From Thiohalocapsa sp. PB-PSB1 (GTDB lineage: Bacteria; Pseudomonadota; Gammaproteobacteria; Chromatiales; Chromatiaceae), in contig CP050890.1 of NCBI GenBank assembly GCA_016745215.1, forward strand, positions 1,984,001-2,048,000: a DNA stretch of 64,000 nt, read 5' to 3'. Position 1 is the stretch's first letter; each line of letters opens with the position of its first letter. The notes under the pieces are model-generated. The model made no database searches and was not told where the DNA came from. It saw nothing but the letters and a program-made list of their open reading frames with translations. The translations under genes were made by a program, and so were the position numbers. Of the stretch, positions 1-8,451 are shown piece after piece.

Positions 1-260
1 TGGTCGCCGCCGGAGCAGAACGCCAGATCGCCGGCGCCGGTGAGCACGATGACACCCACATCAGGGTCCATATGCGCGCGGTGAAAGGCATCGATCAGCT
101 CCTGTATCGTCTCTGGTCGGAACGCGTTACGCACCTCGGGACGATTGATGGTGATCTTGGCGATGCCCTCGGCACATTGATACAGAATGTCGGCGTAGTC
201 GGCACGCCCGGATGTTTGCCAATGAATCGGGGCCGGATTTTGTTGATCGTCGATGTGCAC
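1..260 (-). CDS. menB: 1,4-dihydroxy-2-naphthoyl-CoA synthase (MenB), N-terminal part
   Basis: Partial gene running off the left edge. The visible 86 residues have the enoyl-CoA hydratase/crotonase fold start, with the MenB-like strings KITINRPEVRNAFRPET and TGAGDLAFCSGGDQ; the latter includes the oxyanion-hole region. MenB closes the second ring of naphthoquinone (Dieckmann-type condensation of o-succinylbenzoyl-CoA) in menaquinone synthesis. I chose the GTG at 260; the frame stays open upstream, so the start is uncertain. Other crotonase members such as BadI-like ring hydrolases share much of this, but FRPET and SGGDQ favour MenB. Its neighbours ubiU and ubiV also belong to quinone synthesis, though they lie on the other strand. 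Confidence 0.8.
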   Translation of the reverse strand, partial: MHIDDQQNPAPIHWQTSGRADYADILYQCAEGIAKITINRPEVRNAFRPETIQELIDAFHRAHMDPDVGVIVLTGAGDLAFCSGGD

Positions 261-472
261 GGTAACCTCGGGGACGGTGACTAAGATCCAGTGCCGATTG
301 TAACCGCGACAAGGGCTTTGATGTGCTGACTCGAAGATCCCGTTGCGTCGCGCCCGACAGTGGCCTATGTTTTGCGAATTCCGCATCGAGACAGCATTAT
401 AACTGCATCGAGATAAGAACTAATTCAACTATCGATGCCGAGGTCGCGGCAGGGTTGCAGCGTCTGGACGTC

Positions 473-638
473 AAGGCGCTTGCCGGCGAGAAACAGACCA
501 GCTGGCACCGGATTCTCGTTCGCCTTGGCGAAGCGGCACCCCCCTACCCCCGATAGTCGCTCCATGGGCGGTTTGCCGCGACAACAAAGGCGGACGAGAA
601 GACAAGGCAGGTGGTCTATTTGTCGACAGAGATTGCCT
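473..638. repeat. Family A inverted-repeat element (MITE-like), copy 1
   Basis: About 165 bp with imperfect terminal inverted repeats (AAGGCGCTTGCCGG at one end, reverse complement of AGAGATTGCCT at the other). It is clearly related to the elements at 13425-13842 and 17468-17633. The middle contains the GTCGCTCCATGGGCGG palindrome region shared with copy 3. All three copies are intergenic. No clear target-site duplication was seen for this family. The rest of 261-866 holds nothing I recognise, apart from the ubiU ribosome-binding site. Confidence 0.75.
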
Positions 639-853
639 GGGTGTCACCTCGAAGCCGAGCTGTGCCATGATGACTTGACCATCGTCAATGCCATCATCCT
701 CCGGCTATGGGAGCGTACCCGGCTGTTTTGATTGTGCCCATGATCGGCATCCACGGCGAATCCGCGATACTGCAAAGCCGCATCGGCTGCCGAGCACAGC
801 CTGCCGCCCGTTCGCCAGCAAAGCCCGCATGCCGAACAGATCCGATTGACATT

Positions 854-860
854 ACAGGAG
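854..860 (+). promoter_or_regulatory. Ribosome-binding site of ubiU
   Basis: ACAGGAG six bases before the ATG at 867. This decides the start in favour of 867 (protein MELVCPAG..., the usual UbiU N-terminus) over the in-frame ATG at 846. Confidence 0.7.
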
Positions 861-866
861 CATTCG

Positions 867-1862
867 ATGGAACTGGTTTGTCCCGCCGGGAACCTGCCGT
901 CGCTGAAAGCGGCGGTGGACAATGGCGCCAACGCCGTCTACACCGGCTTTCGAGATGACACCAACGCACGCCACTTCGCTGGTTTGAACTTTACGCCGGC
1001 CAAATTGACCGAGGCTATCCGCTATGCGCGCCGCAACGGGGTGCGCGTATTCGTCGCGCTCAACACCTATCCGCAGCCGGGCGGTTTCGAGCGCTGGCAA
1101 AAGGCCGTCGATCGCGCCGCGGATCTCGGGGTCGACGCGTTGATCGCCGCCGATATCGGCGTGCTCGACTATGCGGCGCAACGTCACCCGCGGCTGAATC
1201 TGCATCTGTCGGTACAGGCATCGGCCAGCAACTACGAGGCGTTGAAATTCTATCACCAGCACTTCAACGTGCGCCGGGCGGTATTGCCGCGCGTGCTGTC
1301 CATGAGCCAGATTCGCCATGTCATCGAGCAAAGCCCGGTGGAAATCGAGGTGTTCGGTTTCGGCAGCCTGTGCGTGATGGTCGAGGGGCGCTGCATCCTG
1401 TCGTCCTATGCCACCGGGCGTTCACCGAACACCTATGGCGCCTGCTCGCCGGCCAGTCATGTGCAATGGCAAGAGACCAAGCATGGTCTGGATACGCGCC
1501 TTGGCGGCGTGCTGATACAACGCCATCCAAAAGGCGAAAACGTCGGTTATCCAACCCTGTGCAAGGGCACCTACCGCATCGGCGAGAGCATCTGTCACGC
1601 CATTGAAGATCCCACCAGCCTGAACGCGATGGAATTGTTGCCCGAATTGGCGGCCGCCGGCGTCAAAGCGATCAAGATCGAGGGCCGCCAGCGCAGCCCG
1701 GTCTATGTGGCCCAGGTCACGCGCGTCTGGCGACAGGCGCTGGACGCCTTTGCACGCGCGCCGGAGCATTTCCATACGCGCCCGGACTGGAATGCCGCGC
1801 TCGCCAAGGTCTCAGAAGGTGCGCAGACCACCCTTGGCGCCTATCACCGGCCTTGGCAATGA
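867..1862 (+). CDS. ubiU: O2-independent ubiquinone hydroxylation protein UbiU (peptidase U32 family)
   Basis: 331 residues, full family length. UbiU and UbiV form an Fe-S heterodimer that performs the ring hydroxylations of ubiquinone synthesis without O2. The four cluster cysteines can be counted at residues 169, 176, 193 and 232 (GSLCVMVEGRC, YGAC, PTLCKG), the same positions as in the E. coli protein. The U32 signature around EVFGFGSLCVMVEGRC is present. ubiV follows after 13 bp, so the pair is co-transcribed. No ubiT (SCP2-like lipid carrier) is present in the window. I saw no convincing FNR site upstream. Confidence is high from the Cys spacing. Confidence 0.96.
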   Translation: MELVCPAGNLPSLKAAVDNGANAVYTGFRDDTNARHFAGLNFTPAKLTEAIRYARRNGVRVFVALNTYPQPGGFERWQKAVDRAADLGVDALIAADIGVLDYAAQRHPRLNLHLSVQASASNYEALKFYHQHFNVRRAVLPRVLSMSQIRHVIEQSPVEIEVFGFGSLCVMVEGRCILSSYATGRSPNTYGACSPASHVQWQETKHGLDTRLGGVLIQRHPKGENVGYPTLCKGTYRIGESICHAIEDPTSLNAMELLPELAAAGVKAIKIEGRQRSPVYVAQVTRVWRQALDAFARAPEHFHTRPDWNAALAKVSEGAQTTLGAYHRPWQ

Positions 1863-1875
1863 CGCTCGGATCATC

Positions 1876-2814
1876 ATGAATAATCCCGACTTTCAAACCT
1901 CGCCGCGCCTTTCGCTCGGCCCCATCAGCTATTACTGGAACAAGCATCGGGTCGACGATTTCTATACCATGGTTGCCGACACGCCGGTGGATATCGTCTA
2001 TCTGGGTGAAACCATTTGCAGCAAACGCAACCAGGTCGACTTTGACGACTGGCTGGCCATCGGCGAACGGCTCGAGGCTGCCGGCAAGCAAGTGGTCTTG
2101 TCGACTCTGGCATTGCTGGAGGCGGAATCGGAGCTGATCCGACTGCGCGCCCTCTGCAACAACGAGCGCTGGTTAGTGGAAGCCAACGACCTCGGTGCCG
2201 TGAGCCTGTTGCAGGGCCGTCCCTTTGCAGTCGGCCACAGCGTCAATGTCTACAATGAACACACCTTGGCATTGCTGGCACGCCAGGGCTGCACACGCTG
2301 GGTATTGCCGGTGGAATTGACCCAGGGCACTCTGGCGGACATGCAGCGGCTGCGACCCGAGGGCGTGGAGACCGAAGTCTTCGGTTATGGCCGCCTACCG
2401 CTGGCTTATTCCGCACGCTGCTTTACCGCGCGGGCCCGCGACCTGCCCAAGGACGATTGCCGCGGCGCCTGCATGGATGATCCGGACGGTTTGCTGGTCT
2501 CGACCCAGGACGAGCAACGCTTCCTGGTGCTAAACGGCATTCAGACCCAGTCTGCCCACAGCATGAATTTATTGCCGGAACTCGAGCGCATGCGGTCACT
2601 CGGGGTGGATATCCTGCGCATCAGCCCACAGGCCGATCACACCGATCAGGTCATCGATCTGTTTCACCGTGCACGGATTGGCGAACTGGACCCCAATGCG
2701 GCAAGCGACGCGCTGGAACAGCTGATGCCGACCGGCGCCTGTAATGGTTATTGGCATGGTGCTGCCGGTATGGCTTTACAGCGCGCGGCAGGACGCGCAG
2801 CTCAGCGCGGTTGA
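1876..2814 (+). CDS. ubiV: O2-independent ubiquinone hydroxylation protein UbiV
   Basis: 312 residues, peptidase U32 family, partner of UbiU. Candidate cluster cysteines are at residues 48 (GETICSKRN), 182 (SARCFTAR), 195 and 199 (DDCRGAC); the last three keep the E. coli spacing (180/193/197). The start at 1876 (MNNPDFQTS) is chosen because it follows the ubiU stop closely; the long upstream frame extension only overlaps ubiU. Together with UbiU it allows ubiquinone synthesis under anoxia, which fits an anaerobic or facultative organism. Confidence 0.95.
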   Translation: MNNPDFQTSPRLSLGPISYYWNKHRVDDFYTMVADTPVDIVYLGETICSKRNQVDFDDWLAIGERLEAAGKQVVLSTLALLEAESELIRLRALCNNERWLVEANDLGAVSLLQGRPFAVGHSVNVYNEHTLALLARQGCTRWVLPVELTQGTLADMQRLRPEGVETEVFGYGRLPLAYSARCFTARARDLPKDDCRGACMDDPDGLLVSTQDEQRFLVLNGIQTQSAHSMNLLPELERMRSLGVDILRISPQADHTDQVIDLFHRARIGELDPNAASDALEQLMPTGACNGYWHGAAGMALQRAAGRAAQRG

Positions 2815-2894
2815 GTAGCCCAGCTTCAGCGGTTGGACAAGCAGCTGCCGCAGCTGCGAGCCAGTCGCTGTCGCTCTGGAGCGGTCGATCTGCT

Positions 2895-2920
2895 TTAGGC
2901 GATTGCCGGAGAGCAATCGC
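2895..2920. repeat. Family A end fragment forming a perfect hairpin between convergent genes
   Basis: TTAGGCGATTGCCGGAGAG matches the terminus of family A element copy 2 read in reverse. It is followed by CAATCGC, so GCGATTGC and GCAATCGC form an 8-bp perfect stem around a 6-base loop. It lies between the convergent ubiV and pyrC' genes and could act as a terminator or REP-like hairpin, but there is no T-run. Confidence 0.5.
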
Positions 2921-2921
2921 G

Positions 2922-4244
2922 TTAAATGCCGACCTCGACCGCTTCTTGCCGATGGCTGCTACGCTGAAATACGACCCGCCCGCCAAGCAATGTCCATTCT
3001 ACCCGGCCCATCATCTCGACGCCGATAAACGGCGTGTTGTGACCTCGGCTGATCAGGTTGCTTGGATCGGGAATCCAGCGTGCAGCGGGATCGAAGACGC
3101 AAACATCGGCCACACTCGCGGGTTGGAGCCGACCGAGCGGAAGATTGAGGATACGCGCCGGATTGCAGGTCAGGCAGGCCAGCACCGCGGGCAGGTCCAG
3201 CGTGCCATCGCGCACTAGCCTTAATGCCAGCGGTAACAGCGTCTCGAGTGTCGATATGCCCGGTTCGGTTTGAGGGAATGGCGCAAGTTTGGCGTCTGGC
3301 TCGTGGGGTTGGTGATCCGAGCAAATGGCCGCGATCTCGCCCGCGGCAACTGCCGCGCGCAAGGCATCGCGATCCGCCAATGTGCGCAATGGCGGTATCA
3401 CATGGGCGTCGGCATTAAAATCAGTCAGATCGTGCTCGGTCAGGAACAGCTGGTGGGCGCTGACATCCGCCGAGACCCGAACGCCGCGCGCGCGTGCCTC
3501 GGCCAGCATCTCGGTGGCGCGCGCGGTGGACAGACCGCGGAAGTGGATGCGCGCCCCGGTCTGCTCGGCCAGCGCCAAATCGCGAGCCACGGCGACGGTT
3601 TCCGCGGCCTCGGGGATGCCGAGCAGACCCAGGCGTGTGCTGAGCAATCCCTCGTGTACCAGGCCACCTTCGCTCAGATCGGCGTCGGCAGGATGCAGGA
3701 ATGCCGTCAGGCCATAGGTGGATGCATATTCCAGCGCCCGGCGTTGCACGCGCGTGTTGTGAATCGGCCGATCGGCATTGCTCATGACCGGGCAACCGGC
3801 CTGCTGCAATGCCGCCATCTCGCTGATCTGCGTTCCCCCCAGTCCACGAGTGAGGGCGCCTGCGGGCAGTACTCGAGCGCGCCCCTGTTCATCGGCAATG
3901 CGCTTGATCAGCTGGGCAACCGCCGGTGTGTCGACCGGCGGCTGGGTATCTGGCGGGCAGCAGAGCGTGGTGATGCCAGCCGCGGCCGCCGCTCTGGTTT
4001 CGCTGGCAATGGTGGCCTTTTGCTCCAGTCCTGGCTGGCGCAGCCGTGCGCACAGATCCACCAGTCCGGGGCAGACCACCAGGCCTTCGGCATCGATGAC
4101 CCGTTCCGCCACGAAATCCACCGGCAGATCCCCAAGCGCGGCGATCTGTCCATCAGCGATGTGCAGATCGCATACCGCATCGAATCCAATGGCTGGATCG
4201 ATGATACGTCCGCCGCGAATGCTCAGGGTGTTGATTCGTTTCAC
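2922..4244 (-). CDS. pyrC': Dihydroorotase-like protein PyrC' (non-catalytic aspartate carbamoyltransferase partner)
   Basis: 440 residues of the amidohydrolase superfamily, starting MKRINTLSIRGGRIIDP. In active dihydroorotases the first metal-binding motif reads D-x-H-x-H-x-R-x-PG; here the same place reads DLCARLRQPG, so both metal-ligand histidines are missing. A later SDHQPHEP segment is kept. This is the pattern of the inactive PyrC' (PyrX) subunit that pairs with PyrB in pseudomonad-type aspartate carbamoyltransferase. It lies last in yqgE-ruvX-pyrR-pyrB-pyrC', about 100 bp after pyrB. A structural rather than catalytic role is therefore expected; the active dihydroorotase must be elsewhere. 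Confidence 0.9.
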   Translation of the reverse strand: MKRINTLSIRGGRIIDPAIGFDAVCDLHIADGQIAALGDLPVDFVAERVIDAEGLVVCPGLVDLCARLRQPGLEQKATIASETRAAAAAGITTLCCPPDTQPPVDTPAVAQLIKRIADEQGRARVLPAGALTRGLGGTQISEMAALQQAGCPVMSNADRPIHNTRVQRRALEYASTYGLTAFLHPADADLSEGGLVHEGLLSTRLGLLGIPEAAETVAVARDLALAEQTGARIHFRGLSTARATEMLAEARARGVRVSADVSAHQLFLTEHDLTDFNADAHVIPPLRTLADRDALRAAVAAGEIAAICSDHQPHEPDAKLAPFPQTEPGISTLETLLPLALRLVRDGTLDLPAVLACLTCNPARILNLPLGRLQPASVADVCVFDPAARWIPDPSNLISRGHNTPFIGVEMMGRVEWTLLGGRVVFQRSSHRQEAVEVGI

Positions 4245-4348
4245 GTTATTGATCAGTCGGTTCGATGGTCGTTGTCCGCGGTATGATCAGCATGCTCGAT
4301 CCGCGGGATTGCCGGCGAGATCGGCAATTCCTGTGTTGGCCGCGGGGG

Positions 4349-5341
4349 TTATGGGTCCGGCCTTGCGGTCGCCAGGTTAAGCCCCTGCGCGCCCATGCAC
4401 ATGGACATCACTGCCATGCGCACGGCAAGGCCGTTGCTGACTTGCTCCAGGATGACGGAGCGCTCGCCATCGGCGACATTGGAGTCCATCTCGACGCCGC
4501 GATTGATGGGCCCGGGGTGCATAACGATGGCGTCGGGCTTGGCGAATCTCAGCCGTTTTTCGGTCAGCCCGAACAGATGAAAATACTCGTGTTCGCTTGG
4601 CAGAAAGCCACCGTCCATGCGTTCATGCTGCAGCCGCAACAGGATGATCACGTCGGCATCGCGAACTCCTGCGCGCAGGTCGTGGTGAACGCGCACGCCA
4701 AGCGCCTCCTCGGCGCGCGTGGGAATCAGCGTGCTTGGCGCGACGATACGCACTTCTTTTGTACCGAGGGTATTCAGTGCCAAAATCTGCGAGCGGGCCA
4801 CCCGCGAATGCAATACATCGCCAATGATGGCGACGATGAGGCCATCGAAACGGTTCTTGTGTCGACGGATTGTAAACATGTCCAGCATACCCTGGGTGGG
4901 ATGCGCGTGCAGGCCGTCCCCGGCATTGATGACGCTGACATGGGGCGCTGCGTGAGTGGCGATAAAGTGTGCGGCACCGCTGTCGGCATGACGCACGACG
5001 AACATATCCACATGCATCGCCTCCAGATTGCGCAAGGTGTCGAGCAGGGTCTCGCCTTTGGCAGTGGCGGAGGTGCCGATGTTGAGATTGAGCACATCCG
5101 CGGACAGGCGTTTGGCCGCCAGTTCGAATGTGGTGCGCGTGCGGGTGCTGTTTTCGAAAAACAGGTTGGCGACGATCTTGCCGCGGCACAGCGGCACCTT
5201 TTTGACTGCCTGCCGGGCAACGCCGAGAAAGCCCTCGGCACGGTCGAGGATCTCCCAAAGCAGCGACCGGTCTAGCCCGTCAATGGTCAGAAAGTGCTTG
5301 AGTTTGCCGTTCTCGTCGAGTTGATGGTTGACGTCCGCCAT
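4349..5341 (-). CDS. pyrB: Aspartate carbamoyltransferase catalytic subunit
   Basis: 330 residues from the ATG at 5341. It makes carbamoyl-aspartate from carbamoyl phosphate and aspartate, the first committed step of pyrimidine synthesis. The carbamoyl-phosphate loop FFENSTRTRTTFE is intact, as are the HPTQGMLD and HPGPINRG motifs. An ATG at 5410 would overlap pyrR by 68 bp and add residues not usual in the family; the ATG at 5341 starts one base after the pyrR stop, typical of translational coupling. It probably assembles with the inactive PyrC' encoded downstream. Confidence 0.95.
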   Translation of the reverse strand: MADVNHQLDENGKLKHFLTIDGLDRSLLWEILDRAEGFLGVARQAVKKVPLCRGKIVANLFFENSTRTRTTFELAAKRLSADVLNLNIGTSATAKGETLLDTLRNLEAMHVDMFVVRHADSGAAHFIATHAAPHVSVINAGDGLHAHPTQGMLDMFTIRRHKNRFDGLIVAIIGDVLHSRVARSQILALNTLGTKEVRIVAPSTLIPTRAEEALGVRVHHDLRAGVRDADVIILLRLQHERMDGGFLPSEHEYFHLFGLTEKRLRFAKPDAIVMHPGPINRGVEMDSNVADGERSVILEQVSNGLAVRMAVMSMCMGAQGLNLATARPDP

Positions 5342-5342
5342 G

Positions 5343-5930
5343 TCAGTCACCGGCCGCATGGGGTGTTTCGTCGCTTGCTGTGTCTCCTTCGCCATCGCGA
5401 CGGCGTGCATGCGGTATCCGGCTATGCAATAGCAGCGGATCTGGCCCGCTGAGCTTGATCTGTTCGCCCGGACCTAACTGAGCGGTAAGGCCAACCACGT
5501 TGGGATGGATAGGCAACTCACGACCGTCGCGGTCGGCTAGGATCGCGAGCAGTACCGAAGCCGGACGGCCGTAGTCGAATAGCACATTCAGTGCCGCGCG
5601 GATGGTGCGCCCGGATTGCAGCACATCGTCCACCAGGCAGATGTGGCGGTCATCCACGGATTCCGGCAGGTGCGATGGGCGCACCTGCGGATGCAGGCCG
5701 ATGCGGGTGAAGTCGTCACGATAGAAGGAGATATCCAGATGCCCAAGAGGATCTTCCAGCTCGAGCAGTTGATGCAATCGCTCGGCGACCCAAACGCCGC
5801 CGGTGTGGATGCCGATCATCAGCGGCCGGTCGATGTTGCGCTCTGCGAACAGGCTCCGTAGCCGTTCAGCCATCGCAATGATTGCGGCATCGACAGCGCT
5901 GGCATCACGATAAATTTCAGTGCTGCTCAT
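5343..5930 (-). CDS. pyrR: PyrR: bifunctional pyr operon regulator / uracil phosphoribosyltransferase family
   Basis: 195 residues with the type I phosphoribosyltransferase PRPP-binding loop ICLVDDVLQSGRTIRAAL and the N-terminal GIHTGGVWVAERL segment. In Gram-positives PyrR attenuates pyr transcription by binding RNA; in gammaproteobacteria its role is less clear, with UPRTase activity possible. The C-terminus has a charged extension (residues 170-195) not needed for the fold. It overlaps ruvX by 14 bp upstream and abuts pyrB downstream, so it is clearly part of the operon. I saw no obvious attenuator hairpin before pyrB because the genes are contiguous. Confidence 0.92.
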   Translation of the reverse strand: MSSTEIYRDASAVDAAIIAMAERLRSLFAERNIDRPLMIGIHTGGVWVAERLHQLLELEDPLGHLDISFYRDDFTRIGLHPQVRPSHLPESVDDRHICLVDDVLQSGRTIRAALNVLFDYGRPASVLLAILADRDGRELPIHPNVVGLTAQLGPGEQIKLSGPDPLLLHSRIPHARRRDGEGDTASDETPHAAGD

Positions 5931-6366
5931 TAAGCCAGATTTCCAGGATCAGTTTAGCGGCGTAGGCGTCGACCGGATCGCCATGGCCAAGGTCGCGGCG
6001 GTTTCGCATACCAGCAACGATCAGCGCTCCAGCGCGCTCTGCGGCGATCAGATCGCGCTCTGCTTCAATGCTAGTCAGGCGCTCATCCACCAAATGTACG
6101 GTCAGGCCGAAACGGCCCTCGAGCTGGCGTCGGAAACGGTGCACCCGTGCGCTCCAATCTTCTTCGGTATCGTCCATGCGATAGGGCAAGCCGAGCACCG
6201 CGGCATCGGGTTGCCAGTCGTGGATCAGGGCTGCAATTCGCGACCAGTCCGGCTTTTGACCACGGTTGCGTACAGTGGTCAAGGGCGTTGCGGTAGCCGA
6301 GATGGTTTGACCGACAGCGATGCCGATCTTGCTTGTACCATAATCGAAACCCAACAGCGTGGGCAA
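5917..6366 (-). CDS. ruvX: Holliday junction resolvase-like / pre-16S rRNA nuclease YqgF (RuvX)
   Basis: 149 residues, RNase H-like fold. The first acidic residue lies in LLGFDYGTSKIGIAVGQ, the second in HLVDERLTSIEAE, and the C-terminal aspartate in HGDPVDAYAAKLIL. The family processes the 16S rRNA 5' end and has been assigned Holliday-junction activity. It sits between yqgE and pyrR as in Pseudomonas, and overlaps pyrR by 14 bp, so translation is likely coupled. Confidence 0.94.
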   Translation of the reverse strand: MPTLLGFDYGTSKIGIAVGQTISATATPLTTVRNRGQKPDWSRIAALIHDWQPDAAVLGLPYRMDDTEEDWSARVHRFRRQLEGRFGLTVHLVDERLTSIEAERDLIAAERAGALIVAGMRNRRDLGHGDPVDAYAAKLILEIWLNEQH

Positions 6367-6524
6367 AGCATTGACCTCTTCTGTTCGCGATGCTGCGGAC
6401 TGCTCCAGCTACCGTCTCCCGGACAAAAATCCTGTCGTCGCGTAACCGCAACTGACTGATTTTGAATTATTATTTTTGGTCAGCATGCCAGAGTCATTTG
6501 CTGAAGATCGATGGGATTTACTGG

Positions 6525-7088
6525 TTAGGCGTGTCCAGCCTCACCGCTGAGCAGGTTCAGGTCGACACCGAGCAGCTGCGCTGCGGCCATCCAACGCTCG
6601 GCCGGAGATAGGTTGAACATGATGCGACTGTCCGCGGGGCCATTCAGCCAGGCATTGGCGCTGAGTTCTTCTTCCAGCTGCCGGCCTGCCCATCCTGCAT
6701 ATCCCAGCGCAATCAGCCGCTGTTGCGGTCCACGGCCCTCGGCAATGGCCTCGAGCACATCGCGGGACGTGGTGACGCGGATGTCCGGAGTCACGCTGAG
6801 CGTAGAGTCGAACTCTCCCGGGCCGGTATGCAGGACGAAGCCGCGGTCAGTCTGCACCGGACCACCCAGATAGACCTGCGATTCAGCAACGCCGGTGACG
6901 TTTGGTTCGATATCGAGTTGATCAAGAACCTCCCCGAGACGAATCTCCATCGGGCGATTGATGACGATACCCATGGCACCCTGCTCGGTATGCTCACAGA
7001 TATAGGTCACTGTTCGCGCAAAATTCGGGTCTTTGAGACCCGGCATCGCGATCAGGAAATGATTGGTGAGGGAGGTTGCGAAGCTCAT
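6525..7088 (-). CDS. yqgE: YqgE/AlgH family protein
   Basis: 187 residues with the family hallmarks: FLIAMPGLKDPNFARTVTYI near the N-terminus, MGIVINRPM, VYLGGPVQTDRGFVLH, and the C-terminal GYAGWAGRQLEEEL. The biochemical function is unknown; in Pseudomonas it is annotated AlgH (putative transcriptional regulator), though the fold is not a classical DNA-binding one. It is conserved immediately before ruvX, here with a gap of about 160 bp. Confidence 0.93.
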   Translation of the reverse strand: MSFATSLTNHFLIAMPGLKDPNFARTVTYICEHTEQGAMGIVINRPMEIRLGEVLDQLDIEPNVTGVAESQVYLGGPVQTDRGFVLHTGPGEFDSTLSVTPDIRVTTSRDVLEAIAEGRGPQQRLIALGYAGWAGRQLEEELSANAWLNGPADSRIMFNLSPAERWMAAAQLLGVDLNLLSGEAGHA

Positions 7089-7292
7089 ATCTCTAGTATC
7101 CAGACCACCTCGTCAGGAGGCAAGCACTGTATTGTCGAACTGTATACCGGAAACCTGAGCCCGGTCAAAGTAGTGTCGACAAAATTGGCCGGCACTTGCT
7201 GTCGATTGTTTCAGCATGGGTCGTCTCGGCAAGAGTATACCCTGTCGTTGCATGGCTAGTGCCTTGGTGCAGATGTTCCAAGACAGTCTGGG

Positions 7293-7392
7293 GTCGTTAT
7301 CGTTGTCGTTATCGTTGTCGTTGTCGTTGTCGTTGTCATAATCGTCTTAGCCGAATGCTCGATAACGACTACGATTACGACAACGACAACGA
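7293..7392. repeat. Hexanucleotide tandem tracts in inverted orientation (GTCGTT / AACGAC)
   Basis: 7293-7337 is a run of GTCGTT/ATCGTT hexamers. After about 33 bases, 7371-7392 is a run of the complementary CGACAA/CGATTA hexamers. The two can pair into a long imperfect hairpin between yqgE and the TonB-like gene. Similar hexamer tracts with other sequences occur at 19413-19445, 19861-19909 and inside family B elements. The rest of 7089-7420 shows nothing recognisable. Confidence 0.7.
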
Positions 7393-7420
7393 ACCGCCTC
7401 GGGATTTCTGTACCGCTCCA

Positions 7421-8443
7421 CTAGTTATCCCAGCCGAGTTGGTTGCTGCGTTGGAATTTCCAGGTGCGCGTGATGTCCAGGATATCGGTTTCGGCGGCGA
7501 TATCCGCTGGAAATGGAGCGAAAGGAGCGGCCAATTCAACAATGCGTATGGCGGCCTGGTCGAGTAATTTCTGTCCAGACGAGCGCACCACGCGTATGTT
7601 CTCCAACGTGCCATCGGCGCGCACCGAAACATGCAGTATCAAGTTGCCATGCAGGCCCAGCCTCTTTGCCTCCTGCGGATAATTCAAATTGCCGATCCGC
7701 TGCACCTTGCGTCTCCATGCCTCCATATAAGCCGCATATCGGTATTCGCTTGTACTGGTGCTGATTGCTTTGCGCCGGGCGCGGCTTTGGTAGGCATGGG
7801 TCTGGGCATTGATGCGCATTGCCAGGCGTACAATTTCATGATTGCGGCTCGCTAGGATATCTGCGGCGGAGACGCTTGGCGCGAACTCCGCGGTCGCCGC
7901 AGCTTGCTCGCTGCTGAGCAGATCGGGTAGTCGCGTTTCGAGTTCCGGCTCGGATTCCGGTTCTGCTGACACTTCGGGTTCAACCTCCGCAATCGGCTCG
8001 GGTTTCGGTTCTGGTTCTGGCTCTGGCTCTGGCTCTGGTTCTGGTTCGACTGCCGACGTTGGCATTGGCATCGGTAGGGGTATCCATGTGGATGCGGTTT
8101 GCGGCCCATCGTTAACCGCCAGCCCGTCGTCGTTACTGACCAAATCCGGTTGCGGTTCATCGAGTTCTGGCAGCGGCACCAGGGTCTCGCCGGCGCGATC
8201 TGCCTGGGCCTTAATGGAATTCGGAGCGGGCGGCAGCTGCACAGGCGCAGCCTGAGTGATCGTCATGATCTTGATGGGAGCGCGCTTTTGCAGCTGGATA
8301 TCGGGTAATTTGAAGCCGATGCCAAGCAGAACCAGGGCATGGATCAACACAGCTCCGACGAGCGCCAGGCGCATGGGCAGAGCGCCGGTGTCGGCGCCGG
8401 CGCCGAAATTTGGCAGCAATGAGGGTTTGTAAGTGGCACCCAT
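7421..8443 (-). CDS. TonB-like energy transducer
   Basis: 340 residues. A single N-terminal membrane anchor (about residues 24-46, LALVGAVLIHALVLLGIGF) is followed by a proline/glutamate linker with an (EP)n run encoded by near-identical hexamers, then a C-terminal TonB domain (PQEAKRLGLHGNLILHV, VVRSSGQKLLDQAA, ITRTWKF). The family spans the periplasm and powers outer-membrane receptors through ExbBD. No exbBD is adjacent. In Pseudomonas a tonB-like gene occupies this same slot between gshB and algH (yqgE). Confidence 0.9.
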   Translation of the reverse strand: MGATYKPSLLPNFGAGADTGALPMRLALVGAVLIHALVLLGIGFKLPDIQLQKRAPIKIMTITQAAPVQLPPAPNSIKAQADRAGETLVPLPELDEPQPDLVSNDDGLAVNDGPQTASTWIPLPMPMPTSAVEPEPEPEPEPEPEPKPEPIAEVEPEVSAEPESEPELETRLPDLLSSEQAAATAEFAPSVSAADILASRNHEIVRLAMRINAQTHAYQSRARRKAISTSTSEYRYAAYMEAWRRKVQRIGNLNYPQEAKRLGLHGNLILHVSVRADGTLENIRVVRSSGQKLLDQAAIRIVELAAPFAPFPADIAAETDILDITRTWKFQRSNQLGWDN

Positions 8444-8451
8444 CGCTCGGC

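Noticed and set aside
323..731. Overlapping short ORFs before ubiU
   Set aside because: They lie in the family A element; similar ORFs recur in its other copies in different frames.
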